Made by a program: the position numbers and the translations under genes
NCBI GenBank assembly: GCA_013815465.1
Contig: JACDGE010000005.1
Coordinates: forward strand, 21,410 to 85,409
Length of the DNA stretch: 64,000 bases
Source of the DNA: Alphaproteobacteria bacterium
GTDB taxonomy: Bacteria > Pseudomonadota > Alphaproteobacteria > UBA9655
Direction of reading: 5' to 3'
In this document: positions 35,232-44,365 of the stretch, one piece after another
How positions within the stretch are numbered: position 1 is the first letter of the stretch
Layout of the letters: each line of letters begins with the position of its first letter
Notes under the pieces: model-generated
Seen by the model: only the letters and a program-made list of their open reading frames with translations
Databases searched by the model: none
Told to the model about the DNA's origin: nothing

Positions 35232-35320
35232 TTATCCCGTGAGTCACGGTAAACGAATCTAAATTGTAGGAAATCCCTTATGATTATGGTAATCTTTCTT
35301 TACAAATGCACCAAAGGTGC

Positions 35321-35424
35321 GTCATTCCCGCGAAGGCGGGAACCCAGGACGATGCCTACACCCACTCTGCTAGGTACAACATATACCAGAAATTACCTAG
35401 GTTCTCTCCGCAGCAGGGAATGAC
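35321..35424. repeat. Palindromic element, GTCATTCCCGC variant
   Basis: Left end GTCATTCCCGCGAAGGCGGG and right end CAGCAGGGAATGAC are inverted. The interior contains CTAGGTACAA...TTACCTAG. It matches the family seen at 1742 and 6058. Confidence 0.65.
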
Positions 35425-35665
35425 GCCTGGGGGTAACTTGACCTCTTTTTCGATTAACAGGCGTACTCTAACATTTAGGTGCGTTTACCGTGCCCTTGAA
35501 TAGCAGCAATTGAAATGCATCATCCAAGTCCAGGAGCACTTTGCTTTGCAAGCCTTGCTCCCAGAATCTGAAGCGAAGGATAATTCAAGCCGTATTCTGT
35601 GCAAACGATCTTAAGACATTCTTAAGATCTTTTTGTTAGAAAGGTAGAAAATTTAGGAGGTTCCT

Positions 35666-36397
35666 ATGGGAAAAAATATTTTCATTACAGCAAGTTTGGC
35701 AACTTTATTCTATGCAACCTTCGTGTGGGCTGAACCCTCTGTCGGTGAGAAAGCCTTTCTTGATCAAGTCATCAAAAGTGCCATCAATGATCTCGTTGAA
35801 GATAATGCTATGTTTGCCGAGCCTAAACCAGCAGAACATTTTCAAGAATTGCAAGCCATTCAGAATCCCCGCGTGCCCATGGTTTTATGTTCAGACTCGC
35901 GAGTTCAGACGAATAATTTTTCTCAAAATGGTGCGGAAAACGATATATTTATTGCGAGAAATATAGGCAATTAATTTATCACGGCGAGGGGGTCCATCGA
36001 ATACGGCGTGGATATTTTAAAACATCTGTTCTCATTTTTGTAGGACATTCTCATTGTGGAGCCATAAAAGCTGCGAGGGGGGGATTACAGCAAGGGAGCT
36101 CCCGCGATCAAACAAGAGCTTAATACCCTAGATGTAAAAGCAGCTCATGATGATAAGGAAGGGGTTGTTTTAAATGTTCATAATCAAGTTGCAGCAGCCT
36201 TGGGGGATTTTAAAAAGAAAGTAGATTCAGGTGAGCTGGCTATTATAGGGGTCGTGTATGACTTCCGGGATGATTATGGGTATGGAAATGGTCAACTTAT
36301 TATTGTGAATTTGAATGGAGAGAAAGATGCAAAGATAATTCGGGACTCTCATTATTTTGATGCGTTAAAAAAGGTATCTATCGGCGTTAAGAGTTGA
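35666..36397 (+). pseudogene. Broken periplasmic beta-carbonic anhydrase
   Basis: Remnant of a secreted beta-class carbonic anhydrase. The first part has a signal peptide (about 1-22, ending VWA-E) and the zinc ligand motif in VLCSDSRVQT, and reaches IARNIGN. It then hits TAA where the family has Gln or Asn. The same frame goes on (ITARGSIEYGVDIL) until about 36020, where a frameshift moves to a frame with the second zinc motif GHSHCGAIKAA. A further shift near 36083 restores the C-terminal part (APAIKQELNTLDVKAAHD ... VVYDFRDDYGYGNGQ). One nonsense and two frame changes mean it is dead. GGAGG still precedes the ATG. Confidence 0.85.
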
Positions 36398-36419
36398 GAG
36401 AACTCACCTCATCCTAGAG

Positions 36420-36456
36420 GGTGTTGATGATCAGATTATACCGATCAACACCTCCA
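36420..36456. terminator. Hairpin between carbonic anhydrase remnant and signalling operon
   Basis: AGGGTGTTGAT...ATCAACACCTCC forms a 9-bp stem with a 14-base loop. It lies between convergent ends and could terminate either side. There is no clear T-run. Confidence 0.4.
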
Positions 36457-36582
36457 TGCGGCTTTATATCAAACTGCCCACTGTGTAAAAAAATATTCCT
36501 CGTAATGTGCCTGCAATTTTTCAGAGGTCTATGATGCCAGCCCTAGGCATTATCCTTTAACATTCCTCAAGCGACTGAAAAG

Positions 36583-38832
36583 CTAGTGGGTTGGTTTTTT
36601 ATAACGTTGCAGAAGGTTTTCTATATCTCCAGAATTCATAGGCATTCCAAAATAAAATCCTTGAATAAGTTCACACTTTTTTTTCTTTAGGAAATCGAGT
36701 TGTCCTTGGGTCTCAACGCCTTCTGCAATAACTTCATAGTTTAAGCTATGAGACATATCAATAATAGCTTTAATTATTACTTCATCGCCGTTGTCAACGC
36801 TAATATTATTAATGAAGGACCGATCTATTTTCAAGCGATCGATATGAACCTTGGTAAGATTGGATAAAGTGGAATTACCTGTGCCAAAATCATCTAAGGC
36901 GATTTTAACGCCTAGGTCGCTAATTTTATTGATCGTGTAAATAATTTCAGGATTAGCTATTATAACATTTTCAGTTATTTCTATTTCAAGATACTTAGAG
37001 CTTAACCCAGCTTCATTTAATATATTATTTACAATTTTGTCAAAATTGCTAAATTTTAATTGGGCACTCGCAACATTGACACCTACGCAAAAAGGGGGGA
37101 ATCCTTTTTCTTGCCAAATCTTGTTTTGCTTACAGGCTTCTTTGAGAACCCATTCTCCTATAGGAATAATAAGGCCCGTCTCTTCAGCTATAGGAATAAA
37201 GTCCATGGGGAGAAGAAGACCATATTTTGGGTGATTCCATCGGATAAGGGCTTCAACAGCTCTGAGTTTTTTATTGTTATCTATGTTAAACTGTGGCTGA
37301 TAGCATAAATAAAACTCATTTCTCTCAAGGGCTCCTCGCAAATCATCTTCTCGTTCCATCTTTCTTACTGCTTCCTTATTAAGCGCTGAGGAATAGAATT
37401 GAAATTGATTACCTCCAAAGTTTTTTGCACGATACATCGCAAGGTCAGCATTTCTAAGTAATAAATTTGTCGTTTTACCATCTCTAGGGTAAATAGCAAT
37501 TCCTATACTTGCTCCAATAACGATATTTCTATTTGAGATCTTAAAGGGTTTTTTAAAAAGGCTCAATAATTTTTCACCGACCTTTATAATTTCTTTTGGA
37601 TTTTTTAAAGCTTGAATAATCATAACAAATTCGTCACCCCCTTGTCTCGCAACCGTGTCTTGTTCACGAAGGCCGCCCTTCAATCGTTTTGCAACAACCT
37701 TGAGAAGTTCATCGCCAACTTGATGGCTTAAACTATCGTTGATAAGTTTGAATCTATCTAAATCAAAAAATAATATGCCTACCATTTGTTTGTTTCGTTT
37801 TGCTGCAGCAATAGAAAGTTGAATATGATCATATAAAAGAACCCGGTTAGGCAAGCCCGTCAAAGCATCATAAGTGGCTTGCCTTTCTAATTTTTGCTCA
37901 AGTAAAATACGTTTTGTGATATCACGAAAACTCCAAACGCGGCCAATTATTTCCTCTTCCATTTTTTGAGATTGAGTATATTGTTCAAAAACTCTATTGT
38001 CCTTTAATTTAATTATATCTACATATGTTTCTTCTATATTTTTTGTTATTATTTTTAATTTTTCAACATATGTTTTTTTATTATTTATTTGATTCAGCAT
38101 GTATTCAATCAATATACTATATTTTTTTGATGCCATCATAGAGGGAGAGACCCCCCATAATTCAACAAATCGTTTGTTGTAATCAATAATCTTTCCTTCA
38201 TTATCAATAACAATAATTCCATCCGTTGAAGATTCAAGGGTGGAGCGCGTAAGAGAAAGAGAAGACCTAAGAGAAGCTGTTCTTTCTTCTATACCTTTTT
38301 CAAGCTCTGCTGTATGTTCTTTGACAGCTCGCATTAATTCCCACTTTTTAGTAAGCGCAGCCGCAAGTTGACGCACCGCTGTATTATCAAATGGTTTTTT
38401 TAAAATAAGAAGATTGTCAGACGTCCCCAATTGTTCAATGGTTTCTTCCCAAGAATAATCGGAGTAAGCCGTACAAATAACAATTTGAATATCCGGATCT
38501 ATTCCCCAAATATGCTTGATAGTTTCAACCCCATCCCAACCAGGAGGCATCCGTATATCTACAAAGGCAAGAGCATATGGTTTTTTACTCTCTAGTCCAT
38601 TTTTAATTTTTTCTACCCCTTCTTTCCCTTGGGAAGCCGTATCGATATAAAACTTTGGCAATAGGACATTTTTCTTCTTTGGGGAACCAAATATTTTCTC
38701 TTCCATAGAATCAAGGGCATTAGACTGCTCTATGGGAGTGAGTATTTTTATGAAATCTTGATGAATTGATGGATTATCATCAATAACAATGATCCTAAAA
38801 TCTGTATTCTTAATTATTTTTTTTTCTTCCAT
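36583..38832 (-). CDS. REC-PAS-GGDEF-EAL response regulator
   Basis: Cyclic-di-GMP enzyme controlled by phosphorylation, 749 residues. The REC domain has an acidic pocket VIDDNPS (D18, D19) and phospho-acceptor D92 in AFVDIRMPP, with an insertion around 38-62 between the first helix and strand 2. A coiled coil covers about 170-200 and a PAS domain about 200-310. GGDEF is intact at 398-402 (QGGDEFVMI). EAL is intact at 527-529 (EALIRWNHP) with the lobe motifs DDFGTGNS and EGVETQGQLDFL. It is the last gene of the FIST-kinase-regulator operon, 24 bp after the kinase. Both synthesis and hydrolysis motifs look functional. Confidence 0.92.
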   Translation of the reverse strand: MEEKKIIKNTDFRIIVIDDNPSIHQDFIKILTPIEQSNALDSMEEKIFGSPKKKNVLLPKFYIDTASQGKEGVEKIKNGLESKKPYALAFVDIRMPPGWDGVETIKHIWGIDPDIQIVICTAYSDYSWEETIEQLGTSDNLLILKKPFDNTAVRQLAAALTKKWELMRAVKEHTAELEKGIEERTASLRSSLSLTRSTLESSTDGIIVIDNEGKIIDYNKRFVELWGVSPSMMASKKYSILIEYMLNQINNKKTYVEKLKIITKNIEETYVDIIKLKDNRVFEQYTQSQKMEEEIIGRVWSFRDITKRILLEQKLERQATYDALTGLPNRVLLYDHIQLSIAAAKRNKQMVGILFFDLDRFKLINDSLSHQVGDELLKVVAKRLKGGLREQDTVARQGGDEFVMIIQALKNPKEIIKVGEKLLSLFKKPFKISNRNIVIGASIGIAIYPRDGKTTNLLLRNADLAMYRAKNFGGNQFQFYSSALNKEAVRKMEREDDLRGALERNEFYLCYQPQFNIDNNKKLRAVEALIRWNHPKYGLLLPMDFIPIAEETGLIIPIGEWVLKEACKQNKIWQEKGFPPFCVGVNVASAQLKFSNFDKIVNNILNEAGLSSKYLEIEITENVIIANPEIIYTINKISDLGVKIALDDFGTGNSTLSNLTKVHIDRLKIDRSFINNISVDNGDEVIIKAIIDMSHSLNYEVIAEGVETQGQLDFLKKKKCELIQGFYFGMPMNSGDIENLLQRYKKPTH

Positions 38833-38856
38833 TTTAAATTTTCCTTGTGATCATAA

Positions 38857-40281
38857 TTATTGAAGAATACTCGGGGGTTCGATCAATGGAAAAGTCAGAA
38901 TAAACGTGGCCCCTTTTCCATTTCCTTCACTCTCAACAGATAATGATCCTCCTAGGTCGTTTGCATTTATAATGCTCATATGGAGGCCTAACCCGTGTCC
39001 TTTTTCTTTAGTTGTAAATCCGAGGGAAAAAATTTTTGGGAGATTTTCCGGTAAAATGCCCATGCCATTGTCTCGAAATAGAATGATGATATCGTTCGTC
39101 AATTTATTTTGTTCAAGAGTAATAGTTAATATTTTTTGATCAACTTTTAAATTTTCAACCAAAGAATCTCTTGCATTTCGTATTAAATTAATTAAAACTT
39201 GGAGCAGCTTTACTTTATCAACAAGGACGAAGGGTGTTTCTTGATATTTTTTTTCAATGTGAATGTTGTCTTGTGCAAATGAAATTGTGGAAATTCCTAA
39301 CGCTGCCTCAATAATATCGGGGAGAAAAACTTTTTCTGTGAGGCCTGAGGCTCGGCTGATATCATTTTGTGTCATAATGATATCGCTGATATGAGATATA
39401 TTTCTACCCAGGTTTTCCACCTCTTGCGTAACAAGGCTGTAGTCCTTTTTAATATTTTGAAGCAAAGCGATGAGATATTTAGGAATGAATTGCCCTTGTG
39501 GATCGTCGCGAAAATATTCAGGTAAATGGGGTAAATTTTTTTCTAATAAGTTCTCAATGTTATCAATTTTTTTGATATCGGATTGATTCATATATTCTTT
39601 CAGTAATTCAACAGAAACATTCGCACTATTTAATACATTTCCTACATTGTGAAGAGTTGATGCTGCAATATCCGCCATGCCGGTATATCGCGCGGATTGA
39701 ATAATTTGTTGATGTAAAGATTCTATTTCTTTCTCTCTCTCTTTGCGATCCGTAATATCCGATGAAGTTCCTCTAATGATATTATTGTTTGTTTTTAAAT
39801 TATACTGAAAGGTAACATGAAACCACCGATATTTCCCCTCCGCACTTTCTATTTTCAATTCAGTTTGGTAATCCCCTCCTTTTGTATGCGCCTTGTTAAG
39901 CAATTCCTCCATATGAGAACGATCCGCTGAATGAATCATTCTTATAAGTTCTCCATAATTGGGAGGAGGTTTAGCTGTATCTAAGCCGTAAAGAAGATAT
40001 AATTCTCTTGACCAAAAAACTATTTTATTGGAAAGATCAATCTCCCAATAGCCCAATCGAGCAATATGCTGAGCAATTTCAAGCCTTTTATTTAAATTTA
40101 ATAATTCATGGGATGAGATGTTCATAGAACGTTCCAGTGTATAGCGTTCTTGATCGGCCTCTAAATAGGATTTATTAATGCGGTCTATAAATTTTTGCCA
40201 CAGCGGAAGATCCGAAGGGGGGATATTATATCCTATGCTCATTCGATTTAACTGTCTTAAGAGTAATTTATGTAATTTCAT
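38857..40281 (-). CDS. PAS histidine kinase (HNVGN type)
   Basis: Sensor kinase without membrane segments, 474 residues. An N-terminal helical part with a coiled coil (about 40-75) precedes a PAS/PAC domain (about 75-180, GYWEIDLSNKIVFWSREL). The phospho-acceptor helix has H211 in STLHNVGNVLNS, a known atypical dimerisation motif. The ATPase domain has LINLIRNARDSL (N-box), DNGMGI and GHGLGLH. It is cytoplasmic. It sits 45 bp after the FIST gene and 24 bp before the REC-GGDEF-EAL gene, so it very likely phosphorylates D92 of that protein. Confidence 0.9.
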   Translation of the reverse strand: MKLHKLLLRQLNRMSIGYNIPPSDLPLWQKFIDRINKSYLEADQERYTLERSMNISSHELLNLNKRLEIAQHIARLGYWEIDLSNKIVFWSRELYLLYGLDTAKPPPNYGELIRMIHSADRSHMEELLNKAHTKGGDYQTELKIESAEGKYRWFHVTFQYNLKTNNNIIRGTSSDITDRKEREKEIESLHQQIIQSARYTGMADIAASTLHNVGNVLNSANVSVELLKEYMNQSDIKKIDNIENLLEKNLPHLPEYFRDDPQGQFIPKYLIALLQNIKKDYSLVTQEVENLGRNISHISDIIMTQNDISRASGLTEKVFLPDIIEAALGISTISFAQDNIHIEKKYQETPFVLVDKVKLLQVLINLIRNARDSLVENLKVDQKILTITLEQNKLTNDIIILFRDNGMGILPENLPKIFSLGFTTKEKGHGLGLHMSIINANDLGGSLSVESEGNGKGATFILTFPLIEPPSILQ

Positions 40282-40326
40282 AAAAAATTTCCTCTATTCT
40301 ATTTTATCCAAATAAAAATAGCATAA

Positions 40327-41520
40327 TTATTTTTCCGACAATGTTGTCAGAGTCATTGTTTGATTATGTAGGTCGCATGTTCCTTGTATGGTAGGTGAGA
40401 GTTCACCATACGAATAAAATCCTATCTGCTGTGTATCGACGGGTAAAGATTCTAACACGGCTTCAATCTCTTCTTCTGTTCTTTCTCCCAGGAGGAGTCG
40501 CCTTCCGATACAACTAATAGCAATGGAGAGGATAGGGGCTGCTTTATCGTTTGATAATTTTTTCGCTACGATTTCTCCAGCTTTTCCTGCGCTATCTATT
40601 AATCGATCAAAGTTGGCGCGCATCAATTGGGCCAAATATCCTGTCGGCACGTCTCCCGCAAAGATAAGGGATTGGTCTTCTTCATTTATAGCCAAAATGG
40701 TGCGGACAAGCTGCTTTGTATCAGTTTGATCTTGACGAATAGCTAAAGGAAACAAAAGTCCACTGGAGGGCAGTTCAGCGGCTCTTTCTCCCAAGTAGTC
40801 TTTATAGAGTTTGAGAGCGGGCTGGCCATCCAGTTCATATAGAATATTTTTTTTTGCGCGCGTAATATAACGTTCCGGACCAAATACGTCCCACCCCCCC
40901 CGCGAGGAAAAACCAATTTGAATATTATCTCCATAAAATCCCACGGCCGCGATGGTATTTTTCAAAATCTCGCCATTAAAGATGATCCACGTTTCTTTAA
41001 ACCGATCTCCGTCACCAGCTAGTCCTCCAGTAATAACAACATTTTCATTTGACTCGAGATTTAATCCTTTTACTAATTCTGAACCATTGACAAGCAATCC
41101 ATCGGATAAAACCAGAATTCCCTTCAAGTCATCTCGTTTAAGTTCTTGGGCTAGTTGTTTTCCAACATTGAGGGATTCCTCCATATTTGTAATGTTGGAT
41201 TTTATAATTTTAAGAGGCGTGTTCTTGAACCGCACAATAGCTACAGACAAACTCTTATCATGGATAAAAGATCCGGCAATTTCACCCGCGCTTGAACAGC
41301 CTATTATCTTAGATTTGGGATAATGTTGAGAAAGTTCCTTGATTGGAGAAAGATCTTGAATCATCTCTGGAGCGGCAAAAATCAAAACTAATGTCTGTTC
41401 AGAGTCTAGCTGAGGAAAGGTTTTAACTGACCATCCTTCATCGCTTGTATATGTAAACGTTTCTAGTTTCACGGGCGTTTCTCCTGTATTTTTCTCTTCA
41501 TTCTGTAGGCTGCTTGTCAT
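40327..41520 (-). CDS. FIST-domain sensor protein
   Basis: 397 residues, with FIST_N followed by FIST_C. The N-part has IGCSSAGEIAGSFIHDKSLS and GILVLSDGLLVNGSELV. The C-part has GGLAGDGDRF, VGFYGDNIQIGFSSRGGWD and the terminal IGFYSYGELSP region. FIST proteins are cytoplasmic ligand sensors, proposed to bind amino acids, and are often encoded with kinases and GGDEF proteins. As first gene of the operon it probably supplies the signal for the kinase. The upstream 210 bp have no gene. Confidence 0.9.
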   Translation of the reverse strand: MTSSLQNEEKNTGETPVKLETFTYTSDEGWSVKTFPQLDSEQTLVLIFAAPEMIQDLSPIKELSQHYPKSKIIGCSSAGEIAGSFIHDKSLSVAIVRFKNTPLKIIKSNITNMEESLNVGKQLAQELKRDDLKGILVLSDGLLVNGSELVKGLNLESNENVVITGGLAGDGDRFKETWIIFNGEILKNTIAAVGFYGDNIQIGFSSRGGWDVFGPERYITRAKKNILYELDGQPALKLYKDYLGERAAELPSSGLLFPLAIRQDQTDTKQLVRTILAINEEDQSLIFAGDVPTGYLAQLMRANFDRLIDSAGKAGEIVAKKLSNDKAAPILSIAISCIGRRLLLGERTEEEIEAVLESLPVDTQQIGFYSYGELSPTIQGTCDLHNQTMTLTTLSEK

Positions 41521-41730
41521 TATAAATAATATATTATTTGTTTAAAGAAATAATTAAGAAAAAAAGGAAAATTTTGATTTTATTTTAGGAAAATAGACTT
41601 ACCGACCTATGGAAAGCAGGGGAGCCCATGCCGTCGCCTCCCTAACGATAATGACGACTTCCGCGGATGTGTATTAAGCCGGCCAATCTTTGTGATCGCG
41701 GCCTTGGATAGTGAAAAATAAAATATGACC

Positions 41731-43479
41731 CTAGCGTTTTTCGCTGCTTATGAGTTTTAGCCCCTCTTCAATAACAAGTTTATTCAATTTAAGATATTGT
41801 ATGTCTTTCATATATTTCAAGTGATGTCCTTGTTCCATATTTATCTGATATTTTTTATTCCCGTCATGGGCGGATTTCAGCAGAAAATCTAGGAGGGATT
41901 GCAACCTTTCAATGATTAAATCTGTGAGACCTGTTCTGTTCTCTTCGACCAAGCCATAAGCTTTGCAAAACAAACGAGCGCGGAAAATTTGATCCTCTAT
42001 TGTTCCAAAGCCATCTTCATTATCTGGATGGGTAAACGGTGCAAAACGATAAAGAGCATAAGCAATATCCCATACCCGAGGTCCGGGGTGAGCCGTATCA
42101 AAATCAATAAGGCCAACGACTTTTTCTCCCTCTAGGATAAGGTTATAGGGGGCAAAATCATTATGACATATAACTTCTTGAGGCTCTTTACAAGGAAACA
42201 TCCAATTTTGAGAGGGAGAGGTCTCCTTCAGGAATCCTTGTGACATATCATGAAAGGTGCGCAAAAGCTTGGCAGCCGAGAGCAGTGCTGTTTCAGAGGA
42301 GGCCTCCGGAGATAGAGGATAATGGCTTACCTGTCCTTTTAAAAAGCTCACAACTTCTCGCCCGTGTTTATCAAAGCCTAATGGCTCAGGAGATTGTTTG
42401 AAACCTTGGTCGCGGAGGTAGTGAAGAAATTTATGAACCTGTTTCGTCCACGGACCCGAAGGGCGATGAACCTCGTTGTTAACAAACATAACTTGATCTT
42501 GAAGGCTATCCAATCCCCCAATGATATGATGGATGAGATCATGAATATCTGCGCACTGCTTAGGGCGTTCCTTTGGTGGACACCGTACGAGGCAACTCAG
42601 GAGGGAGATTAAATCAAGCAAATAAGTCCTGGTGCGCCACTGGGCGGGCAAGACCAGACCCGACTCAGCCAACCCTCGAAGAAAGGACTCTTCAAAAACA
42701 GGGGGCATGTGATGCGCGTAGCGCAGCATATTACTGACATCTGTGAGCCATGAGCCGGAATGAGCAAATTCCCAGTCCAAAACAGCCGTGATTTTCCATT
42801 CATCCTTAATCTTATCGACCAGAATGTTGGGAGGGTCGTAGTCCGCATGGACCAGATGCCTGTGATTTTCATCAGGAATAAGGAAACTATATTGATCAAG
42901 ATACATGGAAATTTTGTCGATCGTCTCACGCCCAATTTGTTCTGATACGAGGGGGTGGGCCATGCACTCTTGAGCAAAAGTAATATAGTCTTGCCTTGAT
43001 AGGGGTTGCGTAACCTTAAGATTAGCATCAAAAAATCCCGCCTGAGGAAATGTATGGCTCTGAATAGCACCTAATATCTGGCCCGCCTCAACCATAACCT
43101 TTTGCATTGGTTCATTAGGATGATTGAGCAAAAGGTCCCGCAGGCTTATGCCGGGCATGTATTCTGTGACCGCATAACGGTATTTACCCAAGTCACCAAT
43201 AAAGGTAACTTCTGGCAGAGGGATTGTCTGCTTTAAAAGCTGAGCAAGCTTTTGTTCTCGATAAGCCGCATCCTTTTCCCGCAAATAAATTCGCAAGATA
43301 CGATGAGCGGGTTTATTGCTGAGAGTCAACTTAACATTGAGATTAGCGCAGCCTCCAGAGATAATTTCATGGGCTAACAATCTGGTGCCACGAAGCGCCT
43401 GGCTCACCATTTCCTGGATTTTTTCCCCTAATATCGGCACGTTCTGGTCTGTCTTTTCCCAATGGCTCTTAAAGGTCAT
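41731..43479 (-). CDS. Tandem double aminoglycoside-phosphotransferase-fold protein
   Basis: 582 residues containing two APH-type kinase domains in one chain. Domain 1 (about 30-300) has the catalytic loop HADYDPPN (H211, D213) and the metal Asp in AVLDWEFAHSG. Domain 2 (about 345-540) has CHNDFAPYN (H439, D441) and LIDFDTAHPGPRVWDIA. Both keep the loop Asp, downstream Asn and DFG-like Asp, so both may be active. Domain 2 lacks a clear N-lobe Lys region. A gene fusion of two adjacent kinase genes is likely. The last 11 bp upstream overlap the GNAT gene at 43469. Substrate unknown: aminoglycosides, choline-like or other small molecules. Confidence 0.85.
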   Translation of the reverse strand: MTFKSHWEKTDQNVPILGEKIQEMVSQALRGTRLLAHEIISGGCANLNVKLTLSNKPAHRILRIYLREKDAAYREQKLAQLLKQTIPLPEVTFIGDLGKYRYAVTEYMPGISLRDLLLNHPNEPMQKVMVEAGQILGAIQSHTFPQAGFFDANLKVTQPLSRQDYITFAQECMAHPLVSEQIGRETIDKISMYLDQYSFLIPDENHRHLVHADYDPPNILVDKIKDEWKITAVLDWEFAHSGSWLTDVSNMLRYAHHMPPVFEESFLRGLAESGLVLPAQWRTRTYLLDLISLLSCLVRCPPKERPKQCADIHDLIHHIIGGLDSLQDQVMFVNNEVHRPSGPWTKQVHKFLHYLRDQGFKQSPEPLGFDKHGREVVSFLKGQVSHYPLSPEASSETALLSAAKLLRTFHDMSQGFLKETSPSQNWMFPCKEPQEVICHNDFAPYNLILEGEKVVGLIDFDTAHPGPRVWDIAYALYRFAPFTHPDNEDGFGTIEDQIFRARLFCKAYGLVEENRTGLTDLIIERLQSLLDFLLKSAHDGNKKYQINMEQGHHLKYMKDIQYLKLNKLVIEEGLKLISSEKR

Positions 43480-44017
43480 TGATTTGTTTCCTCATTGGCA
43501 TAAAGTGAATGATCGATTTATTGGGCAGCGTATAATCAATAATCTGATTTCCTTCATAGCCTTGACTACGATAAAACTTGATGCCTGGCAGCGTAGACAT
43601 CAATTCGAGTTTTTTAAATCCTGCTTTGACTGCTTCCTGTTCACATTGATTGAGGAGCGTTTTAGCAAGGCCTTGGCGCACAAAGTGAGGGTGGACAAAA
43701 AATGCCCGGATTTTAGCCGCATCCTTTAAGGGATCTAAATACCCCTTTTCTCGCGTTTCACACTGATCTCCACCAAAAAGCGTGGGACGCTTACTCCATC
43801 CTCCGCATGCAGCTGAGACATTATCTTTTTGGATGACAAAATAAGTTTTGTCATGAATAAGTTCTTGATCCACTCCAAAAACGTATTGGATCAGAGCCTC
43901 AGTTTCTTCCTGTGTGTATTCCTCGCTTAAGCCTCTGGCTGAAAGCCGAATGAGTTCATTCAGACTCTCAATCTCATCAATGCGGGCCGGTTTTAAAGTC
44001 CAAGTTGTCTGAGACAT
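43469..44017 (-). CDS. GNAT family acetyltransferase
   Basis: Acetyl-CoA-dependent N-acetyltransferase of 182 residues. Strand-helix motif A reads IRAFFVHPHFVRQGLAKTLL (Q/RxxG/A present as RQGLA). Motif B is the FKKLELMSTLPGIKFYRSQGY segment, with Tyr as putative general acid. The ATG at 44017 is preceded by AGGAGAAAGGACAAA; a longer frame upstream lacks a site. It overlaps the double-APH gene by 11 bp, so the two are coupled. Substrate unknown. Confidence 0.85.
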   Translation of the reverse strand: MSQTTWTLKPARIDEIESLNELIRLSARGLSEEYTQEETEALIQYVFGVDQELIHDKTYFVIQKDNVSAACGGWSKRPTLFGGDQCETREKGYLDPLKDAAKIRAFFVHPHFVRQGLAKTLLNQCEQEAVKAGFKKLELMSTLPGIKFYRSQGYEGNQIIDYTLPNKSIIHFMPMRKQINDL

Positions 44018-44365
44018 TTTGTCCTTTCTCCTCTTTAAAACCGTAACATTGTCATTCATTGATTCCAATGTAAATATCAACAACTGAGGCTTAGTCAACC
44101 ACTTGCGTCAACATTTTTCTTGATTTTTTCCTATGGGTTATTCATACTATTTTTCAAGATAGATAAAAAACAGTTTTTTGGACTTATATTATGGATCGGC
44201 AGAATAGCCTTTTTAATATACAAAATGTCCAAGTCCTTTGGAGAGAGGAAATTTTGTCAGAGGCAAAGTCCATACCTCTTAAGCGCAGCTAGCCCTTCCT
44301 CTTAGTTTTACTCAATAATTTTATACAGCTCATGAATATTAAAAAATATAAATCAGGAGAAGTTT
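44018..44365. other. Divergent promoter region, GNAT gene / lysE
   Basis: 348 bp, AT-rich. A 33-codon frame at 44191-44292 (MDRQNSLFNIQNVQVLWREE...) is open but has no Shine-Dalgarno and no recognised family, so I do not call it. No repeat or terminator is evident. Confidence 0.4.

Larger units (their letters stand above)
34964..35665. other. 700-bp intergenic region with hairpin, stub and repeat
   Basis: No full gene. Contents: a 9-bp perfect stem ATACATGGG...CCCATGTAT (35118-35145); a 14-codon open frame with a strong AAGGAG (35187-35231); a palindromic element (35321-35424); and a purine-rich approach to the carbonic anhydrase remnant. The minus-strand frame ending near 35035 shows no family. 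Confidence 0.5.

Noticed and set aside
44191..44292. 33-codon plus-strand frame upstream of lysE
   Set aside because: No Shine-Dalgarno, no homology I can see, and length expected by chance.
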